Positions 38,801-48,800 of a stretch of 64,000 nucleotides of DNA are shown piece after piece. Origin of the DNA: Drosophila persimilis (lineage: Eukaryota; Arthropoda; Insecta; Diptera; Drosophilidae); assembly GCF_003286085.1 (NCBI RefSeq), contig NW_020825324.1, positions 1,798,001-1,862,000 of the forward strand, read 5' to 3'. The translations under genes and the position numbers were made by a program. The notes below the pieces were generated by a model that was given only the letters and a program-made list of their open reading frames with translations, was not told the origin of the DNA and did not search any database. Numbering within the stretch: the first letter of the stretch is position 1; each line of letters begins with the position of its first letter.

Positions 38801-40510
38801 TCATTCACGCTTCAAGCTCCAGCCCGTGGACGACGACGAGGGCTCCGACTACATCAACGCCAACTATGTGCCCGGCCACAACTCGCCGCGCGAGTTTATT
38901 GTCACCCAGGGACCGCTGCACTCGACGCGGGACGACTTCTGGCGCATGTGCTGGGAGAGCAACTCGCGGGCGATCGTGATGCTGACCCGCTGCTTCGAGA
39001 AGGGCAGGGAGAAGTGCGATCAGTACTGGCCCAACGACACGGTGCCGGTCTTTTACGGTGACATCAAGGTCCAGATCCTGAACGACAGTCACTATGCCGA
39101 CTGGGTGATGACCGAGTTTATGCTCTGCAGAGTAAGAATGAACTTCCCCAATCGTTCTGGATCGATTCTAAACACCTTTTTGTCTGTTTACAGGGCAGCG
39201 AGCAGCGCATTTTGAGGCACTTCCACTTTACCACTTGGCCCGACTTCGGGGTGCCAAATCCTCCCCAAACGCTGGTGCGTTTCGTGCGCGCCTTCCGTGA
39301 TCGAATCGGGGCCGAGCAGCGACCGATTGTGGTCCACTGCAGTGCTGGCGTTGGTAGATCGGGCACCTTCATCACACTGGATCGCATACTCCAGCAGATC
39401 AATACCTCCGACTACGTGGACATCTTTGGCATCGTCTATGCCATGCGAAAGGGTGCGTCTACATTTTGGCTGCAGCAAAAAATGTTTAGCAAAATAGGAG
39501 AATGTTTTAGAAGCTGTTTTAGCTCTGTACATTTTAAATGAATGAAACTCTTTGTGTGCAACGGGGAAATCTTCTTCGTCGAGGCACATGTGTCGCGACA
39601 TTAAGATACCCCTGTAAGTTACCCTCAAGATACCCCTCAGTTAGCTTATATACAATATGTAAATTCCACAAGCGATTCCAGCTCTCTTGTAGGATCATTC
39701 TCCAAAGCTGTACATTTTCTGGCCGTTGTCGATTGTCTCGTATTTCACGAAATAATCCTTCCTATTTCCTATTTAGAGCGCGTTTGGATGGTCCAAACGG
39801 AGCAGCAGTACATCTGCATCCACCAGTGCCTGCTGGCGGTGCTCGAGGGCAAGGAGAACATTGTGGGTCCTGCGCGGGAGATGCACGACAACGAGGGCTA
39901 CGAAGGTATGTGACGATCATGCCTTTATATCCCCAAATCCGTACGCTTCATCCAGTTTTCGCTCGCGCGAGCGCGTGCGCGCACACAAAAATGACTAACC
40001 CCCACCCACCGAAAAAGAAACACTCCTTTATGGGACACACCCAAGGACAACATGGGATCGATGGAGCCTGAAACTTGTGTTTTATTTTATTTTTAGTGTA
40101 GCTTTGTACAAAAAAAAAAAAATGAATACCCTACAGACCTTCGGTGATGGGCTAACAAAATGACTAACTTAACGCTCTCTTCCCATTCATTGCCCATTTC
40201 TGCTGCTGCTAAAAAAAATATATATATATATATGAAAAAAAAAAACAAAAACAAAGGACAACAAGTGGTGCAGCTGGACGAGAACGGAGATGTGGTGGCC
40301 ACCATTGAGGGCCATCTCTCGCATCACGAACTGCAGCAGGCCGAGGCGGAGGCCATTGACGATGAGAACGCGGCCATACTGCACGACGATCAGCAGCCGC
40401 TCACCAGCAGCTTCATTGGCCACAAAAGCCTCAATCTGCCCACAACCACATCGATGAGCTCCTTCGGCGGCGGGGCTGGCAACAATCTGACGGATGGCCC
40501 GGACAGATGA
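29894..40510 (+). CDS. Ptp10D: Ptp10D, receptor-type protein tyrosine phosphatase (all coding exons except the signal-peptide exon)
   Basis: This is a type III receptor tyrosine phosphatase of the R3 subgroup. In flies it acts with Ptp69D in midline axon guidance, with Ptp4E in tracheal tube control by restraining EGFR, and as the receptor for the ligand Sas. I place exons at 29894-30143, 32627-32908, 34367-35039, 35139-35563, 35632-36063, 36168-37565, 38449-39131, 39194-39452, 39777-39905 and 40257-40510. All have GT-AG borders and compatible phases, giving 1,594 codons. About twelve fibronectin III repeats fill the exons up to 37565. The membrane span ([17 protein letters not shown]) is at about 38464-38530 and is followed by a basic stop (YKRRRNN). 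A single PTP domain follows, with KNRF near 38770, WPD at 39236-39244 and [12 protein letters not shown] at 39332-39367 (catalytic Cys codon 39338-39340). The first exon starts in phase 0, so the signal peptide lies upstream and was not found. Domain sequence favours Ptp10D over its paralogue Ptp4E. Confidence 0.93.
31754..31759 (-). terminator. Poly(A) signal of the nested membrane-protein gene
   Basis: AATAAA on the - strand, 50 nt past the stop codon of the nested gene. Confidence 0.6.
31809..32105 (-). CDS. Small single-pass membrane protein, nested in a Ptp10D intron
   Basis: This is a single-exon gene of 98 residues on the strand opposite its host. An in-frame TAG two codons before the ATG (TAG-TCC-ACC-ATG) fixes the start. 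The protein opens MFDWSKIFF and has one strong hydrophobic helix at about residues 7-31. A charged, helix-prone stretch follows at about 32-60 ([14 protein letters not shown], ending [12 protein letters not shown]). The tail is acidic and rich in Glu/Gln ([11 protein letters not shown]), encoded by a CTC-CTG repeat. An AATAAA signal on the same strand lies 50 nt past the stop, which supports a real transcript. There is no cleavable signal peptide, so a signal-anchor topology is likely. I do not recognise a family. Intronless genes nested in introns in flies are often testis-biased, but nothing here shows that directly. Confidence 0.75.
   Translation of the reverse strand: MFDWSKIFFLYVALSLAVVAIPVVFLVHEIMVSKMLLKKHDEESQRLEDLDSKYLWQRLPQEIPDLSVESETEIPAAEQEQEQEHEQEAIEMSPPEDQ
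33118..33165 (+). CDS. Ptp10D: Candidate 48-nt cassette exon of Ptp10D (16 residues)
   Basis: Between the exons ending at 32908 and starting at 34367 lies a 48-nt open segment bordered by AG (33116-33117) and GTAATG (33166 on). It enters and leaves in phase 1, as its neighbours require, and would insert [16 protein letters not shown] in the linker before the third fibronectin III repeat (the following Lys codon becomes Glu). The segment is more GC-rich than its flanks. The acceptor is weak, because the upstream 40 nt are CA and A runs with no pyrimidine tract. Without transcripts this stays a candidate. Confidence 0.4.
33309..33336 (+). repeat. (AATCCC)n hexanucleotide repeat
   Basis: Just over four AATCCC units in a Ptp10D intron. 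Confidence 0.9.
37566..38448 (+). other. Ptp10D intron before the membrane-span exon
   Basis: The donor is GTAAGA. Two acceptors can be used, ending at 38409 and 38448. The intron has three spaced copies of a GC-rich motif (AGYAGCGCCCTTCGGCTGA-like) at about 37867-37885, 37995-38013 and 38150-38167, and a direct repeat of GTCGCTTGG (about 37891-37912). GC-rich motifs stand out here because the surrounding intron is AT-rich. Confidence 0.65.
38410..38448 (+). CDS. Ptp10D: Alternative 5' extension of the Ptp10D membrane-span exon (13 residues)
   Basis: The membrane-span exon is normally read from 38449. A second acceptor, ATCTCTCAG ending at 38409, has a better pyrimidine tract and is exactly 39 nt upstream, so the frame is kept with no stop. 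Its use would insert 13 residues ([13 protein letters not shown]), including an N-glycosylation sequon NAT, into the extracellular stalk just before the membrane. Confidence 0.45.
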   Translation, partial: HLPLMLRLLFHL

Positions 40511-41917
40511 CATTCGGTTGTCAATCAGAGCGATAACAACAACTCTGTGGTTATCGTTCTGGTTGACAACAAGCCCAGTTCGATGATCTGCAAGGACAGC
40601 AAGAGTAATCTCGACATCATCGATCCCAAGCATCAGCAGCATCTGCATCAGCATCAGCCACAGCCTCCATCGTGCACATCCATTGGCGGGGGGCATGGGA
40701 ATGGCTACAACACGCTCCAGCATAGACGCAAATCACAGCTGATCACGTTCAGCTCATCGTCCTGTGATATCAAGAACAGTCTCAGCCATGAGCATATCTC
40801 CAATGGTGGTACCGGAGGTACCGGCAGCAATCGCGCCAGTCGCGCCAATGTTCGTCTCAGTTTCGCCGAAGAGGATGTGATGATCATACCGCAACAGCAT
40901 CCGCAGCATACACAGCACACACAGCATCCCCAGGACGATGAGGTCTTTGTGCGACGTCGCTCCCTGCTCGAAGTGGAGCTGGGCGTGGAGGTGGGCGAGG
41001 AGGGTGAATTGGTGCCACAGCTAGAGCTCGATGAAGAGGAGGAGGAGGATGAAGATGAAGAGGAAGAAGAGGAGCTCAACGTGGACGAGGACCACGACGA
41101 AGAGGACGTTGAGCTGTATATGCACGACGAATTCGAGACGCACATCGATGCCAAATCGAACAATGCCAACGATGACAGTGGCGGCGGCAGCTATGAGGAC
41201 TCCCATGCCCTTCACTCCTCCCTGGGCGGCAGCAATCGGAACAGCCTCGAGAAGGATGACGACGACATCGAGGTGGATGTGATCAGCACCGATGTCAGCT
41301 GCTACGACCAGTTGCTGGGCAGCAGCTGCAATACCCGCAATGGCGATGACGATGACATTGCCACCTTGATGGGCGATGCCGATTCGAATTATGCCACAAC
41401 GAAGCTCTGCAAGACCTCTCTGCATCATGGCATACTGGTTGGTGCTGGAGCTGGCGCTGGTGCTGGCTCAGCCATGGGCGGTAATGGTGGTGGCAATGGA
41501 GGCAACGGCGGCGCTGGTGGCGGCGGTGGCGGTGGCGGTGGCTGTGGTGGCGGCGGCGGCGGCGGCTCCATTGGCGCAGAGGCCGGCGGCGGCATTATCT
41601 ATGCCAATCCATTCATGGGTTTGTAGACAAACACACACACACACACACAGTATCCCCATGGAATGGAGAGACAACTATTTGTATTACTCGTATGTTTTCT
41701 GTGCTGCCTGCCATTCATTTATATTTGCATGACTTCTTTTCTTACGTTTTTTTCCATATACATACATATGTATTTTATGTTATATGTTATTTTTTATTTA
41801 ATATCTAACATGCATGTCAGCTATGTGCTTAGGGATGATTGCAAATGAATGATTTCTCATCCAAAAATGATGGTATATCTTACAGATGACGAGGGCATTG
41901 CCGAGTCGGGGATGTAG
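40511..41917 (+). CDS. Ptp10D: Ptp10D C-terminal extension reached by TGA readthrough
   Basis: The frame that ends at TGA 40508-40510 stays open for 371 more codons, to TAG 41624-41626. The sequence looks like protein: it starts [19 protein letters not shown], has His/Gln-rich segments, a Glu/Asp run at about 41030-41110 and a Gly/Ala-rich segment at about 41440-41600. A GT at 41619 can splice to an exon at 41886, preceded by a good pyrimidine-AG. That adds [10 protein letters not shown] and ends at TAG 41915-41917. By this route the extension has about 379 residues; without the splice it ends in MGL. The first ATG lies 12 codons inside the open stretch, so the frame is not defined by its own start. 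TGA followed by C is the favoured leaky context. UGA readthrough is well known in Drosophila, and I believe Ptp10D is among the proposed cases. Alternatives are an unseen splice that removes the stop, or a sequence error. Confidence 0.72.
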
Positions 41918-43384
41918 GAGGCCCCCAATAACTCAACCGAAACAGAACCGAACCCAACTCAACCCAAACCAACCCAACCATCATGTGGCAAAACTATCGT
42001 ACATTATTATTTACTTAAGAGATGAGGAGTGGAATGGAATCGATGATCAACGCTTGATATTAATACTTGGATATACAATATACAATATACAATATATATA
42101 TATATATATATATGTACTACACTACTTTACACCGATCTACAACAGATCTATCGAATGGGAATGCAGCAATCTCGCCAAACACGCATCAATTTATACATTT
42201 TATATACTATATATATATACTATATATATGTGTATGTACTAAAAATCTATATCTAATATATTTGTAATTGTAATTGCTGCTTCAACAACAACAACAACAA
42301 GATGAAGAAAGAATGGAAGGATACAGATGATTGTATTTTTACGCTAGCCACAATTTGATATTTGTATATGTATCTTCCAATTTTTTTTGTACACCTAATG
42401 TTAGTGGATATATAAGTAATGTATGTATTGTGACGAGCAAAGCGCTAAATGTTTTACGTTTTTTTTTTAAACATATACACACAAGCATACAAAATACGAT
42501 ATAAAGACCTATATAGATACTGGATAAACAATATGCCTAATACTAGATCGTAAACGAAACTAAAAACTAAACTATAGATCGCACAAAAACAACAAACAAA
42601 CCAGCAACAAAAAAACAACCATAAAAACAAATACACAGATACACAATGCAATAATTAATTGAGTTACATAGTTTTTAAACGAAAATGTTTGTAACGTTAA
42701 TTGTATAGTTTTTTTTTTATTTTTGATTTTTTATTTTATTCCTCCCCACATATACAATATGTATGCATGTTTTTTTTTTATATTATTATTTGTACAATTT
42801 TATAAACCTTATGTGTATGTACTATGTGCTACTTATAGTCTTTTGTGTTTAAAATTACATTTTATTGAAAAACAAACAACAAAATACTCTTTATACTTTA
42901 TATATTGAATTTGGCGCTCACTTAACCATAGAATGGAGCCATCAGATCAATCGAAACACGTTACAAAAAAGTAAAAACAAACGTAATTTAAAACACCGAT
43001 GCAGAAGAAAAACAAAGACAACCAGGAAACCGATATGGTTACGATATGGATGCAGCACAACAAATAACGAATAACGAATGACCAACGCATTTTTTAAGGC
43101 GATAATCATTTACCAACAAAAGAATCCCACGAAAAACTGTAGACTATAGAGAGAGAGAGAGAGAGAGCGAGGGGGAAAATACTAGTACCCATCCATATAG
43201 AGAGGGCTGTTGCCAGACAGCCGGTGCCAAAGCCTAAACGAACAGAACCCATACAGAACAGAAACACCCCCGACTGTTATACCAATAGAAAAAGAAAAAA
43301 ACAAAACAAAAATAAATAAATAAACTAATAGAATTTGTAGTCCAAATAATTTGCATACATTTTTGTACTTTATTTATTTGTCCA

Positions 43385-43390
43385 AATAAA
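43385..43390 (+). terminator. Candidate poly(A) signal of Ptp10D
   Basis: AATAAA on the + strand, followed by T-poor sequence. Another signal lies at 43311-43316. The choice between them cannot be settled from the sequence. Confidence 0.3.
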
Positions 43391-43642
43391 TATAAGAACA
43401 GAAGAACACATAAGAAGTTAGTTAAAATGTTTAACCGAAAGAACTGTGAGACAGAAGAGAGACACAATAGAAAGGTGCAATAGAAATCAATAATAGTTTT
43501 GCTTCTAGATTAGTGCAAAGAAAGCGATACAGAAGAGACAACGAAAGGAGGAACCCACCCCTCCCCCCCCATGCATACAAAGATGAAAGAACTATGAAAG
43601 AAAAGTCTGTATAATGCATGAATATCCGAATATATAGTACTA

Positions 43643-43676
43643 CCCCCCCCCCCCCCACACACACACACACACACAC
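43643..43676 (+). repeat. C run followed by (CA)n in the Ptp10D 3' UTR
   Basis: Fourteen C followed by about ten CA units. Assembly length errors are likely here. Confidence 0.9.
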
Positions 43677-44014
43677 CCTACCCCTACTAACATAAAACCG
43701 ACTTGTATGCGTATATATATATATATAGTCGTACATGAAATACATACATATGCATATACATATACATACATACATACAATATAGACATATATAAAATATA
43801 TATCATTGTAATAATTTGTAATGTTTATCAGTAGAATTATATGAACAGAGGAAAATCGCGAAAACTCGAAAAATGAACAAACAGAAAAGCAAAGAACGCA
43901 TGCGGCAACAACCATTAAAGTGTACTGTAAAATGTGTAACATTGTGTTTCAATATTTCATTTCCGTATCCGCTTTCGCTTTAGAGAGGGTGCAAATGTTT
44001 GGCGTTTGGGTTAA

Positions 44015-44020
44015 TTTATT
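44015..44020 (-). terminator. Poly(A) signal of COMMD10
   Basis: AATAAA on the - strand, about 166 nt past the COMMD10 stop, in AT-rich sequence. Confidence 0.5.
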
Positions 44021-44185
44021 GTAGATTTTTTTCTAAGTACTATTTAAAGATAGGTTTAACAGGGTATCTCTCACAATTTGAATACATATTGTGGAGTATA
44101 AAGCATATTTATAAGTAGGAAGATACCATTGAGGTGTGGCAGTTTCCCTGGTCATAAAAGATAAAGTGGCAAGGGGAATGATCAC

Positions 44186-44980
44186 CTACTGGGCACTGCC
44201 ACTGATACTGGCTGCACCAGAGGCTGGAGCTGTTTCCGTCATGGCCAGCGTGGCATCCAGCTCGGCTTGAATCTGTTCAAACTGATTGTAGAGCTGCAAT
44301 AGCTCTGGGTGTGTCATCTCTGAACTAATGTCCTCTCCAGCTGCTGTTCGCAACTGCAGCACGCCTATTGGCGTCTTGTCGCGTTGCTGGCAATGCGAGG
44401 AGACCTCTACGTGCAGCTTCCAGGCCACGTCCTCGACCACATTTGACTCGTAGCGCGGACTGGCCAGATTCTCCATGATCGGAGTCGCCTCGCGCACCCA
44501 CAGCCGCAGAATGGCATCGATCTTGGCCTCGTCCTCCAGCTGGAGCTTCTCGCGCAGCTCGCGCTGCAGCAGACTCGGCTTAATGATGAACGTGGAGATG
44601 CGACGCAGGATGTACGAGAATGTTTTGATTAGCAGCAAAAAGTCGGCACGCGGCACGCCCACCAGCCGCTCCAGCTCCTCCAGCGTGTACTCCGGCTCAT
44701 TGCTGCTGGTGGGTGTGTCCTCGGCGATGCTGTCGGCCCGCTCCGTGGTGGTGACGCTGGTGCCCACGGTGCTCGTCGGGGCTGCAGCCGTTGCGCTGGG
44801 GCTCATCTGCCGATGGGTGTACCACAGCACCGTGTTGAAGGTATCGTACGGCAGGGCATTGATGATTTTTATACCCTCTCGGGCCCTGATTGGGTGGATA
44901 AAGGCACTTTGAAGGGACGGGGAACAACTCAGTTTGGTTTCTATTTACCGTTCTGTAATTTTTATCCAGTTTATGCTCAT
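44186..44980 (-). CDS. COMMD10: COMM domain-containing protein 10
   Basis: COMMD10 is a subunit of the Commander (COMMD/CCDC22/CCDC93) complex, which works with retriever and WASH in endosomal recycling. I read two exons: 44949-44980 (ATG at 44980-44978) and 44186-44885. They are joined across a 63-nt intron (44886-44948) with GTAAAT and CAG borders. The join restores CGG (Arg) and yields 243 residues starting MSINWIKITER. The N-terminal helical part (REGIKIINALPYDTFN) resembles human COMMD10. A Ser/Thr/Ala-rich insert follows (about residues 38-70). The C-terminal COMM domain contains VAWKLHVEVS and ends in LLQLYNQFEQIQAELD, which corresponds to the conserved helix of the family. The tail is a short Ala/Ser-rich segment. 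The gene is convergent with Ptp10D and divergent from LPCAT. The human symbol is used because I am not sure of the fly gene name. Confidence 0.85.
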
Positions 44981-45066
44981 GTCCCCACTCTTGTTTATTC
45001 GGCTTATTATTATTATTATTAGTCAGCTGGTGCCAGCGTTGCCACTTTCCCATACTCGGTCGATAG

Positions 45067-45074
45067 TATCGATA
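45067..45074. promoter_or_regulatory. DRE core-promoter element (TATCGATA)
   Basis: A perfect palindromic TATCGATA lies 87 bp upstream of the COMMD10 start codon, inside the 864-bp gap between the divergent COMMD10 and LPCAT genes. DREF and BEAF-32 bind this type of site at fly housekeeping promoters. A partial CGATA copy lies just beside it (45061-45065). Confidence 0.7.
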
Positions 45075-45200
45075 GCCGTTTCTTGAGATTTTCTTTTTTT
45101 GAGATTTCTTCTCGTTTTCTTTAACTTCTCGCTTAAACCTAATTTCAGACACAATCCAAAAAAAAGAGCCCGTAAAGTGGACTAAGTTCGCTTTTCATCA

Positions 45201-45250
45201 GTATATTTACGGTATAATTTGAAAACGAAACGGTATATTTTGGTATATTT
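45201..45250 (+). promoter_or_regulatory. Three GTATATTT copies in the COMMD10-LPCAT promoter
   Basis: GTATATTT occurs at 45201-45208, 45233-45240 and 45243-45250. It matches the core of the Drosophila promoter motif known as Ohler motif 6 (GTATWTTT), which often accompanies DRE-type promoters. Confidence 0.45.
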
Positions 45251-45844
45251 CTGAGGGTCAGACGAAAAAAAGAGTCGCAATTGTGAATGGGCTATAACAA
45301 AGGGTATGGACAACAGGCAGAAACCGCCAAAGAAAATTGCAATTTGCGTACGAACCTCACCTCGCGTGTGAGGACAATATACCTTGAAGGCAAATTGACA
45401 AGGTATACTGTGCAAATAGGGTGCATTTCACCTTGCATGCATTGCATTTTCTGGGCCGCGTTGGCTGTTATCCACACCTTGCTTTTCCTTCCGTTATGTA
45501 GAAAATGCGTAGTAACCGTGTAGAGTTTATTATAGACTATTGTTTTTTTCGGTTTGACAACACATTGTGCCGTGTGCTGTTTTATTGCTCTTGCTAAATA
45601 AAGTTGCTAACAACAACCCCCCGCACACACACACACATACGAACACACGAATGTGCTGCTGCGGAGCAAGAAGTGTTGCTTAAAACGGTCGAAATATTCA
45701 GTGAAAACTCAGTATACGGGTAGTCCGTATAATCGAAGACGAAGTCCGACTCAAATTTTTTAGAGTGTTTAGTGGTTTAGTGTCAGAGTGCGTAAGGCAT
45801 ACAGTGACCAAGAGAGTGGAAAAAGTGGGAGTGTAAAGAGTGCA

Positions 45845-48800
45845 ATGACAACGTCGACAGTTAAGCGATGCCGACGATCGTCGCAAACGACGAGCTCCGG
45901 CGGTGATGCGGTTCCCGCTGAGGATGTCGATGATGATGTGATGACCGATACCAACAGTCCCATGCACACCAGCAACAGTCTGTCCAAACGGGACTCCGAG
46001 GAGGATGCCTGGGCATCCAAGGGCTACAACTATATCAATCCCTTCGTGCATCGCCTCGAAATCGACAGTCACATTGAGGTGGCCAAGGTGAGTCGTGGGC
46101 TTCGATTCCCATTTATATTCCCATTCCCATTTTTCAGACCGAAACGCTGTTTGCTATTCGCTGTTCGCCTTTCGCCATTTCCTCTCTCTGCCATCCATTC
46201 ATGCAAATCGAAGCGAGCGAGCACTCAGCACATGGGCGCCCGCCGCTGAGCTAATGATGGAGTAGGCACAACTGTTGTTGCTGCTTCCGCAAGTGCGCTG
46301 CTACTTTCTCTTGCACTCTTTTTGGTATGCTCTATGCTCTCTGTCATTGCCTTTTGCATTGCACTTGACATGCATTTCCGTTACAGTCATTGTTCAACTT
46401 GTTGTTCTCTTCTCCTTTGCAATGAGCTCTTTTTTTTTTATCTGCCGCTGCCGCTGCCTACGTCAACGCTTCGCAGGCGGGCAGCGAGAATCGTATGATT
46501 TTCTTGTTCCACTTGCGGTTCTTGCTGCTGTTGCTGTTGTTGTTGCGTACGTTGTTGCCGGTTCTTTTGGCATGTGCTGTGCTCTTACCATTCCCCCTTC
46601 GAGTCCCACGCTCGCTCGCTTTTTCTCACTCCTCACGCCCAGCTGGTGTCTTGTGCCGCTTTGTTCTGGCTGCTCTTGCTTCTCCTCCTTCCGGCGGTGG
46701 GTTCCAAACAACGGTACACTCTCCCCCCTCCGATGGCGCAATCCGCAAATCGCTTACAGTTTCCCACACGTTCTAATTGCTCCCCAGCAACAAAGTGTTT
46801 TGGCAAAAACAAACACCAACGCCGTAAAATGGCGCGAGTTTTACAGCCCTGAAAATGATCTAATTTGAGAATATCGCCAGAACCAGAGTGTTCCCCTGCA
46901 AATTTCAGTAGATGCAGAGCTTGACCTTGTTTCAATATTGTCTAAAGAGAGGAAATCTCTTTGAATATTCATGTGTTCTCATCGTCCACGGAACAGCCCT
47001 ACTATTTTCGACCTTCCACAGCAGTGCCGTTGTTTATTTACTTCCCTGGATCATCGTTAGTTGACATAGGTCGATATCTCCCGCTATTAGTATGTACATA
47101 TGTATGTACAGCGGTATGCATTCTGAATCATTTTGTATGGTTCGACTATTTTTAAAATTACTAAATACTAGAGCTCCCGTAAGACCACAATCGTAATGCA
47201 CTGGCACTGGCAATTGATTAGATCGGGCATTTGCCATGGTATGCATAAATAATCACCTACTTATACATATGTATGTACATCTGTATATACCTGTGTGTAT
47301 ATGCCTGTGTAGCTGTGGGGTGTACCAATCATGTCATAGCTGATCTCAATGACGCACCCAAATGGGTCTTTCGACTGAGTCAAGGCTCAAAGTCTCAATT
47401 GAAATAGAGCCATGCTGAACAAACAGACACACCGATTGGTTTGATAAGGCTCAGGCAGGCGGGCAAGTAGGCAGCCAGGCAGCCAGGCAGTTCAGGGAAA
47501 TGAAATACTGAAATGCATGCTGAAAGCTGGATTAGGCTGAAAACAAACTACCGAGCAGATTGTGCAGCATTAGAGAAAGGAATAGGCTATCTTTTGTCTT
47601 TGCATTCTCGGTACCAGTTGTTTGATTTTTGCATTCTCTTTTGCACTTCTGTCGGTTGTCGAAGAGCAATAATTTCGAAGAACCCCCTATAGCATGATTA
47701 TAAAAAGCTCAATACAACAGATAGAGAGAGGGAGGGAGGGCGCCAGACACAGCTGATCGCCGATGCAGAAACGGTGAAGCGCAGAGCGGAAGATCAGAAG
47801 AGAGGAAGTGCCCAAAACGGAACGAGCCATTGACCCAGTAATAACATTAAAAACGACAAAACAAAAAACCCCCGACCCCAGCTGCACAGCTGCACAGAGT
47901 CAGGTCGAGTGTCGAGGGGGGAGCGATTCCGTTGACTGCAAAAAATAAACGAACAAAAACCGGTTTTCACTTGGTTTTATAGACTTGAAAAGTTCAAGGT
48001 ACTCTGCGCCGGCATTGGCATTGACTACTCAACGGTTGGCTTCTTCTGTTGCTCTTCGCGCTCTTCTTTCGCTTTATATTTGATATGGGGAGATTAGGTG
48101 GGTATCGATTCGAAGGGTACATATGTATGTACTTTCCCTTGCCTGTGATCAAAAGCCAATCAAATCTAATGTCAAGATGTAGCATGAGGGACCATGCGTG
48201 GTTTCTTATGACAGATGGTGCGAGCGGGGTTCCAGTTCTCATTTAGGCTATCCATCGTCTCTCACCGCGGCACGCTGCCTCTTTGGCGACGCACAACGTA
48301 GATCGAGACTGGAGACCCTGCTACGGCGCAAGATGGCAAGAACAAATACATTGCTTGGGCATGATTTAGCACATATACCCCTGATAGTACTCTGTGTGCC
48401 AAAAATTAAAAAAGAATTTGGGAAAATGCCATCTCTATCTCTCCATAAGTATCTCTCAGAGTTCTTCCCGAGAAGAACACACAGATCATTAAGTCTGAGT
48501 GGCGGATAAGGTATCCCATGGTCGGACTATCGATTAAAGCATTCTCCTACGTGTTGTCTTTTCTTCTGCTTCCACCAACAAAAGCTGCTTGCCGGCAAAA
48601 GCCTCCTCACCTACGAGTATGCACGCATTTGTTGCTGCCCGATGGAATTTGTTCTAAAATAAACTAAAAAACATTCGCCAAGTAAAAAAGTCCACAGTCT
48701 AGCATGAAAAGCACCGTTGTACGGGGGTGCTCTGCTCTCCTGAGGCTGGGAGAGGGGCAATCAAAAATTTGTTTCGCATTTATTTGAACGCTTTTTGACC

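Larger units (their letters stand above)
41918..44014 (+). other. Ptp10D 3' UTR and Ptp10D-COMMD10 convergent gap
   Basis: AT-rich, non-coding DNA. It holds TA runs (42080-42112), (CAA)n near 42285, a C run followed by (CA)n at 43643-43676, and (CATA)n near 43741-43776. Candidate Ptp10D poly(A) signals AATAAA are at 43311-43316 and 43385-43390. No coding sequence is seen. Confidence 0.6.
44981..45844. other. Intergenic region between divergent COMMD10 and LPCAT
   Basis: It holds the DRE, three GTATATTT copies, a (TTA)n run near 45005 and probably the LPCAT 5' UTR from about 45600 on. No other coding sequence is seen. Confidence 0.6.

Noticed and set aside
40547..41626. A separate gene starting at the ATG after the Ptp10D stop
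   Set aside because: The frame is open right up to the TGA and is the same frame as Ptp10D. There is no promoter or acceptor between them. Readthrough explains it better.
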